A DNA stretch of 38,242 nt from assembly GCA_938018185.1 (NCBI GenBank), contig CALIIW010000170.1, positions 1-38,242 on the forward strand. The letters run 5' to 3'. Position numbers and translations under genes: made by a program. The first letter of the stretch is position 1, and the number at the start of each line of letters is the position of its first letter. The notes under the pieces are model-generated. The model did no database searches and was not told the origin of the DNA. It saw only the letters and a list, made by a program, of their open reading frames with translations. Positions 16,843 to 23,985 of this stretch are shown here, piece by piece. Source of the DNA: an uncultured Saprospiraceae bacterium (lineage in GTDB: Bacteria > Bacteroidota > Bacteroidia > Chitinophagales > Saprospiraceae).

Positions 16843-18318
16843 ATGAGATATCTAAGCATTTTAATTTTATCATTCCTTTTTTCTTCAACTTGTTTTGCTC
16901 AATTAGAGATCAGGACTTTAAGTCCGAAGAAAATGAAAAAGGATTTAGAAGAACTTCTAAACACAGTAAATGCCCATCCTGACCCTTATACAAAAATAAG
17001 CAAGGAAGCTTTCCAATCAATTGTTGATGAGGTAGAAAAAAATATCAGCATTGAATTAGATCAAATTGATTTTTACAAAAATATGGCTAGAATTGTGGCT
17101 GCAATTCGAGATGGTCATAGCCGTGTGTTCATGCCAAATTCTTGGCTGAGCAATATTCGTAAAAAGAATGGTGTTTTTCCTTACGAAATGTACCTCACAA
17201 ATGATGGAAAGTTATTTGTTATGAAATCTTATGGTGACGAACAATTACCGCTTGGCTGTCAAATTTTAGAAATCAACGGAATGAAGGTAGAAGAATTCGT
17301 AAAAGAAGTTTCTTCTTTTACCTCTTATGAAACAGTTCCATTTTGTAATGATAAGATTTCAAGATCTTTTGAATTCATGCTCTATTTAGTATTCAAAAAA
17401 GTTGATGAAGTAAAGTTCAAATTCCTGTATGCGAAAGAATCTGAAGCAGTAATCAAAACAATGCCATATAAAGAATGGAAAACTCAAAAAAAGGATTTAA
17501 GAGAGGAGCGAGATAAAAAAATAGCAAGAGGAGAACCTTATGATTTCTCAATTATCAAACCTGGGATAGCCAAAATAGACATCTTTTCTTTTTCTGTGTC
17601 TAATATCGAGAAGTTCAATTTTTTTCTAAACAAGACTTTTAAAGAAATAGAGAATGAAAAAGTACACTCTTTAATAATTGACGTTAGGGGCAATTATGGA
17701 GGATGGCCAAAAGTTGCTTCAGAATTGTTTCATTACATTCATCAAGGATATTTTAAAACGATGGCTCAATCAAGCATGAAAATAAGTCACCCTTATAGAA
17801 GATATTTTACTGATGCCAATCCAATATTAAGAAATGCAAGTATTGCCTTACCCGCAAGACGACATTTTGTAGACATAGATCAAGTATTAAATGGAAAAAT
17901 AGATTCTTATGTAAAAGAAGATGCATTCTTTAATGAAGCTCCTATTAAGGAACGTTTCGAGTTTTTAGGTGACTGCTACCTGTTAATAGATCGCAAATCA
18001 TATTCTGCATCCTCCTCATTTGCCTCGACCTTTCAATGTTATTCTATGGGATACATCATAGGAGAACCAACTGGAGGTACAAAGATATTTAGGGCCAATG
18101 CCATATTCAAAACACTTCCTGCAACCTCCTTTGTGGTAAGGATGTCCACCACAAAGTTATACACTACTTGCTTTGATGAAGAGGATCAACCTATTACTCC
18201 AAATGTAGAAGTAATCCCTAGCATTCTGGATAAAGTACATAAAGTAGATTCTCCACTCAATATGGCTTTAATGATGATTAAAAAAGTACAAAAAGCTAAA
18301 GCAACAAAAAAACCTTAG
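16843..18318 (+). CDS. S41 family peptidase (C-terminal-processing-protease-like)
   Basis: Protein of 491 residues with a signal peptide (ILILSFLFSSTCFAQ, cleavage after about residue 19). An N-terminal helical region precedes IRDGHSRVFMPN (about 89-99). A PDZ-like segment follows (LGCQILEINGMKVEEF, 137-152). The S41 core has LIIDVRGNYGGWPKVASELF (about 277-296) and the nucleophile region DRKSYSASSSFASTF (383-397), followed by GEPTGG (407-412). These proteases cut exported proteins in the periplasm or at the surface. It is transcribed alone, and its stop is 16 bases from the stop of the convergent beta-barrel gene with no terminator between them. The target is unknown. Confidence 0.88.
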   Translation: MRYLSILILSFLFSSTCFAQLEIRTLSPKKMKKDLEELLNTVNAHPDPYTKISKEAFQSIVDEVEKNISIELDQIDFYKNMARIVAAIRDGHSRVFMPNSWLSNIRKKNGVFPYEMYLTNDGKLFVMKSYGDEQLPLGCQILEINGMKVEEFVKEVSSFTSYETVPFCNDKISRSFEFMLYLVFKKVDEVKFKFLYAKESEAVIKTMPYKEWKTQKKDLREERDKKIARGEPYDFSIIKPGIAKIDIFSFSVSNIEKFNFFLNKTFKEIENEKVHSLIIDVRGNYGGWPKVASELFHYIHQGYFKTMAQSSMKISHPYRRYFTDANPILRNASIALPARRHFVDIDQVLNGKIDSYVKEDAFFNEAPIKERFEFLGDCYLLIDRKSYSASSSFASTFQCYSMGYIIGEPTGGTKIFRANAIFKTLPATSFVVRMSTTKLYTTCFDEEDQPITPNVEVIPSILDKVHKVDSPLNMALMMIKKVQKAKATKKP

Positions 18319-18334
18319 TCCTGAAATGTGAAAT

Positions 18335-19018
18335 TCAAAAACTAACCATCATCCCCAACCTCAAACTAATATGATCCGTCCGACTCTCATACATATGATC
18401 TGTCAACTCCAAACGATAAGTGACATTCTCTGGTTCCGGTATATGCCTATATGCAGATGTACCAGACTTATTATAAATCGCATTCAAATCAATCAAGCAA
18501 AAGTTGTTAATCTGACAAATAATTCCTGCTCCAGCCCCAGCATACACAGTCGTCCCATGTGTTTCCGTTTCTGAATTGTAATCCACTTCGCATTCCTCGC
18601 CCTGGGTAAGTGTACTAAAAAATGACATTCCTCCAAGCCTTGGTTCTACATATGGATTAATAAGTTTCTTTGCTTCTAAATCTGTTAGATAATAACGAGC
18701 ATTGACACCATACTGCAAGAAACAATCATCTTGATTTACTTGAATGTATCGTCCTTGAAAATCACCATCTGTAACGGTATATTCAAAATCATCATTGGCA
18801 TACATGGACACTCCCAACTCCCCTCCTAGTGCAAATCTTTTATTTTTTAAAGGTCTAAACATCGCAGTACACATGAAGCCACCGACTTGACTTTCTGCAT
18901 TATCCGCAAAAGTTCCTAGCGGCATAGTGTGATTGTAATAAAATCCAATGTTATTCTGCCCACTTAAGAAAGTGATCGAAAGTAAAATTATGGTAAAAGA
19001 AAGTAACAGAGATTTCAT
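18335..19018 (-). CDS. Outer membrane beta-barrel-like protein
   Basis: Protein of 227 residues with a signal peptide (SLLLSFTIILLSITFLSGQ). The mature part alternates hydrophobic strands with polar loops: NNIGFYYNHTMPLGTFADN, KRFALGGELGVSMYA, CFLQYGVNARYYLTD, TTVYAGAGAGIICQ and a last strand HISLRLGMMVSF ending in phenylalanine, a typical barrel C-terminus. It should be an outer membrane barrel of about 8-10 strands. No specific family or ligand is recognised. It runs convergent to the S41 peptidase gene. Confidence 0.75.
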   Translation of the reverse strand: MKSLLLSFTIILLSITFLSGQNNIGFYYNHTMPLGTFADNAESQVGGFMCTAMFRPLKNKRFALGGELGVSMYANDDFEYTVTDGDFQGRYIQVNQDDCFLQYGVNARYYLTDLEAKKLINPYVEPRLGGMSFFSTLTQGEECEVDYNSETETHGTTVYAGAGAGIICQINNFCLIDLNAIYNKSGTSAYRHIPEPENVTYRLELTDHMYESRTDHISLRLGMMVSF

Positions 19019-19177
19019 CTTTTTATATTTAGTGAAGAAGATAATTAAAAAAATAAACTTATGTGTACTTTTAACTTTTCAAAACACTAAATTGAACTTT
19101 TATTTTAAATATCATCAAAGTGAATATAAGTACATCATCCAAACTTCTATGCATTTTTTTGCTTTAAAAAATTACTT

Positions 19178-20161
19178 ATGGAATATAGAAGACTCGGCAA
19201 TTCTGGTTTGAAAGTTTCGGTCCTTTCATTGGGTTCATGGCTAACTTTTGGTCACCAGATCAATGATGACATGGCAGAAAAACTAATGATCAAGGCCTAT
19301 GACAATGGGGTAAATTTTTTCGACAATGCTGAAATCTACGCCCAAGGTAAATCGGAAAAAGTAATGGGCAAAATCCTTAAGAAAACGAAATGGGATAGAA
19401 CCTCCTATGTTGTTTCTTCAAAGGTGTTTTTTGGAGATGGTGGAAAGCTTCCAAATCAAACGGGTCTTAATAGAAAACATATTTTTGAAGCCTGTCATGC
19501 TGCTTTAAAAAGATTAAATGTTGAATACCTAGACTTGTTCTTTTGCCACAGACCAGACAAAGAAACGCCAATGGAAGAAACCGTTTGGGCCATGAACCAT
19601 CTAATCCAACAAGGCAAAATTCTTTATTGGGGAACTTCAGAGTGGTCTGCGCAAGAAATTATGGAGGCACACATGGTTGCGAAAGATCTCAGATTAATTG
19701 GTCCTGTGATGGAACAACCTCAATACAACATGTTTCATCGAAATAAAATGGAATCCGAATACCTTAAGATATTCAAAACCGTTGGACTTGGGACAACCAT
19801 ATGGTCCCCTCTTGCTTCTGGGGTTCTTACAGATAAGTATCTCGGTAAATTTCCAAAAGGTACTCGTCTTGGTATGTCTGGTAATGAATGGCTCAAGGAA
19901 CGATCCCTTACGCCCGAAAGATTAGAAATAACAAGAAACTTAAATGACCTTGCCTTAGAACTTGATACTAGTTTAGCAAAACTGGCTATTGCTTGGTGCA
20001 TTAAAAATGAAAATGTTAGTACCGTTATACTTGGTGCTTCCAAATTAAAACACTTGTCTGAGACACTTACTTCTCTAGATGTTGTCCCTAAGTTGACAAC
20101 AGAGGTTGATGAAAAAATAGAAGCAATTCTGAACAACAAACCTGTCCAGCCAGCATTTTAA
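19178..20161 (+). CDS. Aldo/keto reductase (KCNAB/YghZ-like)
   Basis: Protein of 327 residues, close to the length of the potassium-channel beta-subunit-like AKRs. It begins MEYRRLGNSGLKVSVLSLGS. The catalytic tetrad is visible: D in NFFDNAEIY, Y in the same motif, K in VVSSKVFFGD and H in LFFCHRPDKETP. GLGTTIWSPLASGVLTDKY and VSTVILGASKLKHLSE supply the NADPH-binding strands. It reduces aldehydes or ketones with NADPH in the cytoplasm; E. coli YghZ acts on methylglyoxal, but the substrate here is unknown. It is a single gene ending at a strong terminator. Confidence 0.93.
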   Translation: MEYRRLGNSGLKVSVLSLGSWLTFGHQINDDMAEKLMIKAYDNGVNFFDNAEIYAQGKSEKVMGKILKKTKWDRTSYVVSSKVFFGDGGKLPNQTGLNRKHIFEACHAALKRLNVEYLDLFFCHRPDKETPMEETVWAMNHLIQQGKILYWGTSEWSAQEIMEAHMVAKDLRLIGPVMEQPQYNMFHRNKMESEYLKIFKTVGLGTTIWSPLASGVLTDKYLGKFPKGTRLGMSGNEWLKERSLTPERLEITRNLNDLALELDTSLAKLAIAWCIKNENVSTVILGASKLKHLSETLTSLDVVPKLTTEVDEKIEAILNNKPVQPAF

Positions 20162-20173
20162 AACTCACAATAA

Positions 20174-20205
20174 AAAGAGGATGCGATTTTCATCGCATCC
20201 TCTTT
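20174..20205. terminator. Intrinsic terminator between aldo/keto reductase and ilvE
   Basis: A perfect 14-bp stem (AAAGAGGATGCGAT and its complement, loop TTTC) lies 12 bases after the reductase stop codon. A- and T-rich ends in both directions suit two converging transcripts. Confidence 0.85.
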
Positions 20206-20206
20206 C

Positions 20207-20275
20207 GTACAGACGCAATATTTTGCGTCTCAATATTTTGCGTCTCAATATTTTGGGTCCCAATAATTTGCAGAT
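20207..20275. repeat. REP-like palindrome plus 15-bp tandem repeat
   Basis: agacgcaa-tatt-ttgcgtct at 20211-20230 is a perfect inverted repeat. It is followed by head-to-tail copies of caatattttgcgtct at 20216, 20231 and 20246 (the last diverged) and a weaker fourth copy to 20275. The palindrome resembles the GAGACGCAA...TTGCGTCTC intergenic repeats that I recall from other bacterial genomes. Confidence 0.7.
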
Positions 20276-20288
20276 TCGTTTGTCCTCT

Positions 20289-21365
20289 CTACGAAGCAGA
20301 AACTTGAGAACGTACTGGCTCTATCCATCCAAAACTATCTTCTTCTGTTCCAGCTCTCAAACCATTTATGATATCTCTTAAACCATTTGCAATTTTATGA
20401 GTTTTGACATCTTCAAATACAATTGATTTCTCATTCCAATCGAACTTAGCTACATTGGCAACAACAGCTGCTGTACCTGATCCAAATATTTCAAGCAATT
20501 CTCCTTTTTCATGTGCTTCAAAAATCTCATCCAAAGAGATTCTTCTTTCCTCTACAGTAATATTTTTAGATTTCAGGATTTCAATGATACATTTTCTTGT
20601 AATCCCTTTTAAGATCGTTCCTTCAGTAGTTGGCGTGATCACCTTATCTTTCAATACAAAGAATAGGTTCATTGTCCCCACTTCTTGTACATACTTAAAT
20701 TCTTTTGAATCCAACCAAACTACTTGGTCGTACCCTCGCTTTTTTGCGAGCGTAGCAGGCAATAAAGAAGCAGCATAATTTCCAGCTGTCTTGGCTTCAC
20801 CAACACCTCCAGTTGCAGCTCTAGTATATTGCGTTTCAGCCAGTAGACTGATAGGTTTAGGATAATAAGGTCCTACTGGACCTACTACTACGATGAATTT
20901 GTATGTTTCTGATACTTGTACACCTAATCTAGCATCAGTCGCAAACATAAAAGGTCTGATATATAATGCAGATCCTGGCTCATTAGGAATCCAATCCCTT
21001 TCCAGATCAACCAACCTGTGGATGGCTTCCATGAAAATTTCCTTGGGTATATTTGGCATCATCATCCGATCAGCCGAAGCATTCAAACGCTCAACATGTA
21101 ATTCAGGTCTAAATAAGACTGGAGTACCATCATTCATTTTTGAAGCTTTCATGCCTTCAAAAATTGATTGCCCATAATGAATGGCTAGATTCACAGGGCT
21201 AATTCCAAGATCACCAAAAGGTATAATTTTCAAATCTGTCCATGCACCATCAATATAATCTGCAGTGAACATATGATCCGAAAATACTTTCCCAAAAGGG
21301 ATATTAGCAAAATCCAAATCTGAAAGTTTTGAGGAGCTTGCTTTGGTGACATTGATTTTAATCAT
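20289..21365 (-). CDS. ilvE: Branched-chain-amino-acid aminotransferase
   Basis: PLP-dependent transaminase of 358 residues that transfers the amino group between leucine/isoleucine/valine and 2-oxoglutarate, the last step in their synthesis and the first in their breakdown. It is of the longer type seen in many bacteria and in mitochondria. HYGQSIFEGMKASKMNDG (63-80) precedes LFRPELHVERLNASADRMMM. The PLP lysine is K192 in GVGEAKTAGNYAAS. QEVGTMNLFFVL and LLEIFGSGTAAVV follow as usual. It is monocistronic on the minus strand, with the terminator and repeat region downstream. Confidence 0.96.
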   Translation of the reverse strand: MIKINVTKASSSKLSDLDFANIPFGKVFSDHMFTADYIDGAWTDLKIIPFGDLGISPVNLAIHYGQSIFEGMKASKMNDGTPVLFRPELHVERLNASADRMMMPNIPKEIFMEAIHRLVDLERDWIPNEPGSALYIRPFMFATDARLGVQVSETYKFIVVVGPVGPYYPKPISLLAETQYTRAATGGVGEAKTAGNYAASLLPATLAKKRGYDQVVWLDSKEFKYVQEVGTMNLFFVLKDKVITPTTEGTILKGITRKCIIEILKSKNITVEERRISLDEIFEAHEKGELLEIFGSGTAAVVANVAKFDWNEKSIVFEDVKTHKIANGLRDIINGLRAGTEEDSFGWIEPVRSQVSAS

Positions 21366-21507
21366 ATCTTATGTTTAAATGGTTAATTTAGAGGAATGTT
21401 TTCGATTACAATATACATGATTTCTAAATTTAATTCTAATTTTAGCCTATATTGTTAGTCAGTTCAATACATTATTCTGACAATTTACGCAAAAAACATT
21501 TTTAATT

Positions 21508-21966
21508 TTGAATAATACAAATTTTGCTTTCGATATTGTTGCTTTCAATTCAATTGAAAATATACTTAATAAGTCAGAGTCAAGCAACTTAAAAAGTTTG
21601 ATCATCGTCTTAGATAAAACAGCACTGACAAAAGAGTCAGAATTGCTGTTGAGTAAAATATTGAAAGCTGTAAATCATAATTATCCAGAACAAACATATA
21701 TTATAGATTCCTCTAATTTTAAACAATTTAAAATTTTAGAAGTTTTCAAAAAAACTGGAATCCACAAATTGCTTGCTTTTGGTGTTAATCCTATAAATTT
21801 GGGTTTGAATTTGAGCTTTAAATATTATAGCTGCTTTGAGGTGCTCAATTACAATTTATTGTTTTCAGAACCTTTAAAAGATTTAGCAATAAAGGATAAT
21901 TCTAAAAAAATGTTGTGGAGCAGTTTGAAAAATTTCTTCGAACTTAAAACAACAGATGCTTCATAA
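21508..21966 (+). CDS. Hypothetical protein resembling DNA polymerase III psi subunit
   Basis: Protein of 152 residues, the size of E. coli HolD (137). It begins with a TTG codon at 21508 and overlaps rdgB by 11 bases. The order of features parallels psi: SLIIVLDKTALTKESELLLS (E. coli VMVANDLPALTDPLVSDVLR), then KILKAVNHNYPEQTYIIDSS (RALTVSPDQVLQLTPEK), a KLLAFGVNPINLGL strand, and FSEPLKDLAIKDNSKKMLWS near the end (E. coli ASPALTDLRANPTARAALWQ). If correct, it would link the clamp loader to the chi/SSB side of the replisome. This is a remembered-sequence alignment by eye at low identity, so the name is only a suggestion. It heads the rdgB operon. Confidence 0.75.
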   Translation: MNNTNFAFDIVAFNSIENILNKSESSNLKSLIIVLDKTALTKESELLLSKILKAVNHNYPEQTYIIDSSNFKQFKILEVFKKTGIHKLLAFGVNPINLGLNLSFKYYSCFEVLNYNLLFSEPLKDLAIKDNSKKMLWSSLKNFFELKTTDAS

Positions 21967-22546
21967 AAAATTGACATTCGTAACTGGAAATCCTCATAAA
22001 GTTGAGGAAGTAAACAGTTTGATAAAAGATAAATTTGAAATTACTGGCTTGAAGGATCTTGGCTTTTCAGAGGAGATACCAGAAACTTCAGACAGTATTC
22101 AGGGCAATGCAATTCAAAAGGCAAAATTTATTTTTGATCGTTTTGAAATAAATTGTTTTGCAGAGGATACGGGTTTAGAGGTAGACTTTTTAGGTGGACA
22201 ACCTGGAATTCATACTGCTAGATACGCTGGCCCCGCAAGAGACGCAAATGAAAACATGGATCTTCTTCTTAAAAATTTGGCAGATGCACCAAATAGAGAA
22301 GCACAATTCAGAACCGTGGTTGCCCTTTACTTAGAAGGTGAACTTCACTGTTTTGAAGGTATTGTAAGAGGAAAGATCAGTATGAAGAAAACAGGATCAG
22401 CTGGCTTTGGCTATGACCCTATTTTTATTCCTAATGATTATCAGCAAACTTTTGCTGAATTGAGTTCAGAGATTAAAAATAAGATCAGCCACAGAGGCAA
22501 AGCTGTTCAAAAACTTATTTCGTTTCTAAGCAAAATATACAATTAG
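21956..22546 (+). CDS. rdgB: XTP/dITP diphosphatase (non-canonical purine NTP pyrophosphatase)
   Basis: Protein of 196 residues of the RdgB/HAM1 family, which hydrolyses dITP, dXTP and ITP to monophosphates and so keeps deaminated purines out of DNA and RNA. The substrate-binding TGNPHKVEEVNSL is at residues 10-22. AEDTGLEVDFLGGQPGIHTARYAG (about 69-92) carries the catalytic aspartate. FEGIVRGKIS, GSAGFGYDPIFIP and KNKISHRGKAVQKL complete the signature. The ATG at 21956 overlaps the upstream psi-like gene. The next gene, for a sigma factor, starts two bases after its stop codon, so all are co-transcribed. Confidence 0.96.
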   Translation: MLHKKLTFVTGNPHKVEEVNSLIKDKFEITGLKDLGFSEEIPETSDSIQGNAIQKAKFIFDRFEINCFAEDTGLEVDFLGGQPGIHTARYAGPARDANENMDLLLKNLADAPNREAQFRTVVALYLEGELHCFEGIVRGKISMKKTGSAGFGYDPIFIPNDYQQTFAELSSEIKNKISHRGKAVQKLISFLSKIYN

Positions 22547-22548
22547 CT

Positions 22549-23139
22549 TTGAGCAAACAAAAAGTTGAATTGAGATTACTTAATGGCTGTCTTGCAGGCA
22601 ATCGAATTGCGCAGGAAGAATTATACGACTATTTTTCTTCTACTATGTTCGGTATTTGCCTAAGATACTCTGCTGATTATCACACAGCTGAGGATTTATT
22701 GCAAGAAGGCTTTGTAAAAGTTTTTAGAAATCTCCATAAATACAGAGGAGATGGGTCTTTCGAAGGATGGATCCGAAGAATTTTTGTAAACACTGCCATT
22801 GAAAATTATCGAAAAGTCAATAATGGCGTTAGGATTATAGAATTGGATTGTTTATACAATCAACCAATTGAAGCCAATGTATTGCATGAACTTGCTGCAG
22901 AAGACTTAATGAGATTGGTTCAGAAATTACCCCATGGGTATAGAATGGCTTTCAACTTATACTGTATTGAAGGTTATACCCATAAAGAAATTGCTGAAAA
23001 GCTAAGTGTGAGTGAAGGAACTTCAAAATCACAATTGGCTAGATCAAAAACCTATTTGAAAAAATTAGTTCAAGAACGAATTGAAAATGAAGAAAAATCA
23101 GTTGAACGAGCTGGAAAATTTATTCCGGGATTCTCTTAA
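22549..23139 (+). CDS. ECF-type RNA polymerase sigma factor
   Basis: Protein of 196 residues. Sigma region 2 has YSADYHTAEDLLQEGFVKVF and YRGDGSFEGWIRRIFVNTAI (about 41-85); region 4 has the helix-turn-helix GYTHKEIAEKLSVSEGTSKS (about 144-163), then QLARSKTYLKKLV. The start is a TTG at 22549, two bases after the rdgB stop (TAG); no ATG precedes region 2. It would direct RNA polymerase to stress or envelope promoters. The C-terminus overlaps the next gene by 53 bases, and that gene probably encodes its membrane-bound anti-sigma factor. No autoregulatory promoter could be picked out. Confidence 0.93.
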   Translation: MSKQKVELRLLNGCLAGNRIAQEELYDYFSSTMFGICLRYSADYHTAEDLLQEGFVKVFRNLHKYRGDGSFEGWIRRIFVNTAIENYRKVNNGVRIIELDCLYNQPIEANVLHELAAEDLMRLVQKLPHGYRMAFNLYCIEGYTHKEIAEKLSVSEGTSKSQLARSKTYLKKLVQERIENEEKSVERAGKFIPGFS

Positions 23140-23809
23140 AGACTTCTCTGTAAACGCAAGAGGAGATAATTGGTCTAAAATTAGTGAGACCTTAAATGAA
23201 TTAGATGTGAACGACAGCTTGAAACAAAAGTTTTTAAGCTACAAACAAGTACCTGCTACTCAGCAAAAGAGTATATTAATAAAGAATCTGGAATCAAGTT
23301 CAAGAACATTATTTTACACAAAAAGAATTGCTGCAGCTTTCGTCTTATTGATTGCATGCTTATTCTTCCTGAATAATTCTCCTGAAAAGAAAGAAGCAAC
23401 CTTTGCTATCAACTTCCCTAGTATTGAAGATGAAACATTAGCTTACGAAGTATGCAAAGATCCAGAAATGTTAAGCCTTGACATTGTCAAAACCAAAGTG
23501 AAAACAATTAAAAAGAAAAAGAAAAAACGTTCTAAAAAGGCAAGTAAAACAAAGCAACTCTTAGACATAATCCTTGCTGAAGATGAAGGCATCGAATCTT
23601 CCTTAGACTCTGCAAGAATTGCTGCGATATTGAAGCCTTCCTCCGCACTTCCCTTTGAAGGTATGACTGCTTCAACCAAGAATTTTCAAGACTCTGACTT
23701 CCCTGAAAGACAGGAATGGTACCCGCTACCTGAAGTTGATTTTAGAATCTCTATTCCCCTTCAAATTCTAGATGATAAAGAAATTGAAGCACTTCTTAGA
23801 AATAACTAA
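23087..23809 (+). CDS. Probable anti-sigma factor, single-pass membrane protein
   Basis: Protein of 240 residues starting at the ATG at 23087; a TTG two codons earlier is possible. An N-terminal cytoplasmic helical part (LENLFRDSLKDFSVNARGDNW) precedes a membrane helix at about 81-96 (IAAAFVLLIACLFFLNN). A large outer part follows with a striking lysine run (KKKKKKRSKKASKTK around 150) and a C-terminus VDFRISIPLQIL. No named anti-sigma domain is recognised, but the 53-base overlap with the sigma gene and the short cytoplasmic segment plus one membrane helix are the usual arrangement of ECF anti-sigma factors. The role is inference from context. Confidence 0.7.
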   Translation: MKKNQLNELENLFRDSLKDFSVNARGDNWSKISETLNELDVNDSLKQKFLSYKQVPATQQKSILIKNLESSSRTLFYTKRIAAAFVLLIACLFFLNNSPEKKEATFAINFPSIEDETLAYEVCKDPEMLSLDIVKTKVKTIKKKKKKRSKKASKTKQLLDIILAEDEGIESSLDSARIAAILKPSSALPFEGMTASTKNFQDSDFPERQEWYPLPEVDFRISIPLQILDDKEIEALLRNN

Positions 23810-23882
23810 ACTATTATCCCTGTTCTTTACGAATTGCAATAGCAAACGAAACATACATTAACTGCTCGCCTCTGGCACATAC

Positions 23883-23918
23883 AAAAAAGGGGATGCGTTA
23901 AAACGCACCCCCTTTTTT
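23883..23918. terminator. Bidirectional terminator after the sigma operon
   Basis: A hairpin with arms AAAAAAGGGG(A)TGCGT and ACGCA(C)CCCCTTTTTT, one A-C mismatch and loop TAAA. The A and T runs on both sides make it work for the sigma operon and for the convergent OmpA gene. Confidence 0.85.
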
Positions 23919-23927
23919 CAAGCACTA

Positions 23928-23978
23928 TTTGAAGTTTCAAACTTCAAACAACCCGCTGTGTGAAGTTTCCTAACTTCA
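23928..23978. repeat. Pair of palindromic GAAGTT repeats
   Basis: tttgaagttt-c-aaacttcaaa at 23928-23948 is a perfect palindrome. A second copy, tgaagtt-tcct-aacttca, lies at 23961-23978. They sit beside the terminator, 7 bases before the OmpA stop codon. Confidence 0.75.
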
Positions 23979-23985
23979 AACAAAC

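Noticed and set aside
20181-20381. Plus-strand frame with repeated NILRLNILRLN
   Set aside because: It is a translation of the terminator and the 15-bp tandem repeat, then the antisense of ilvE.
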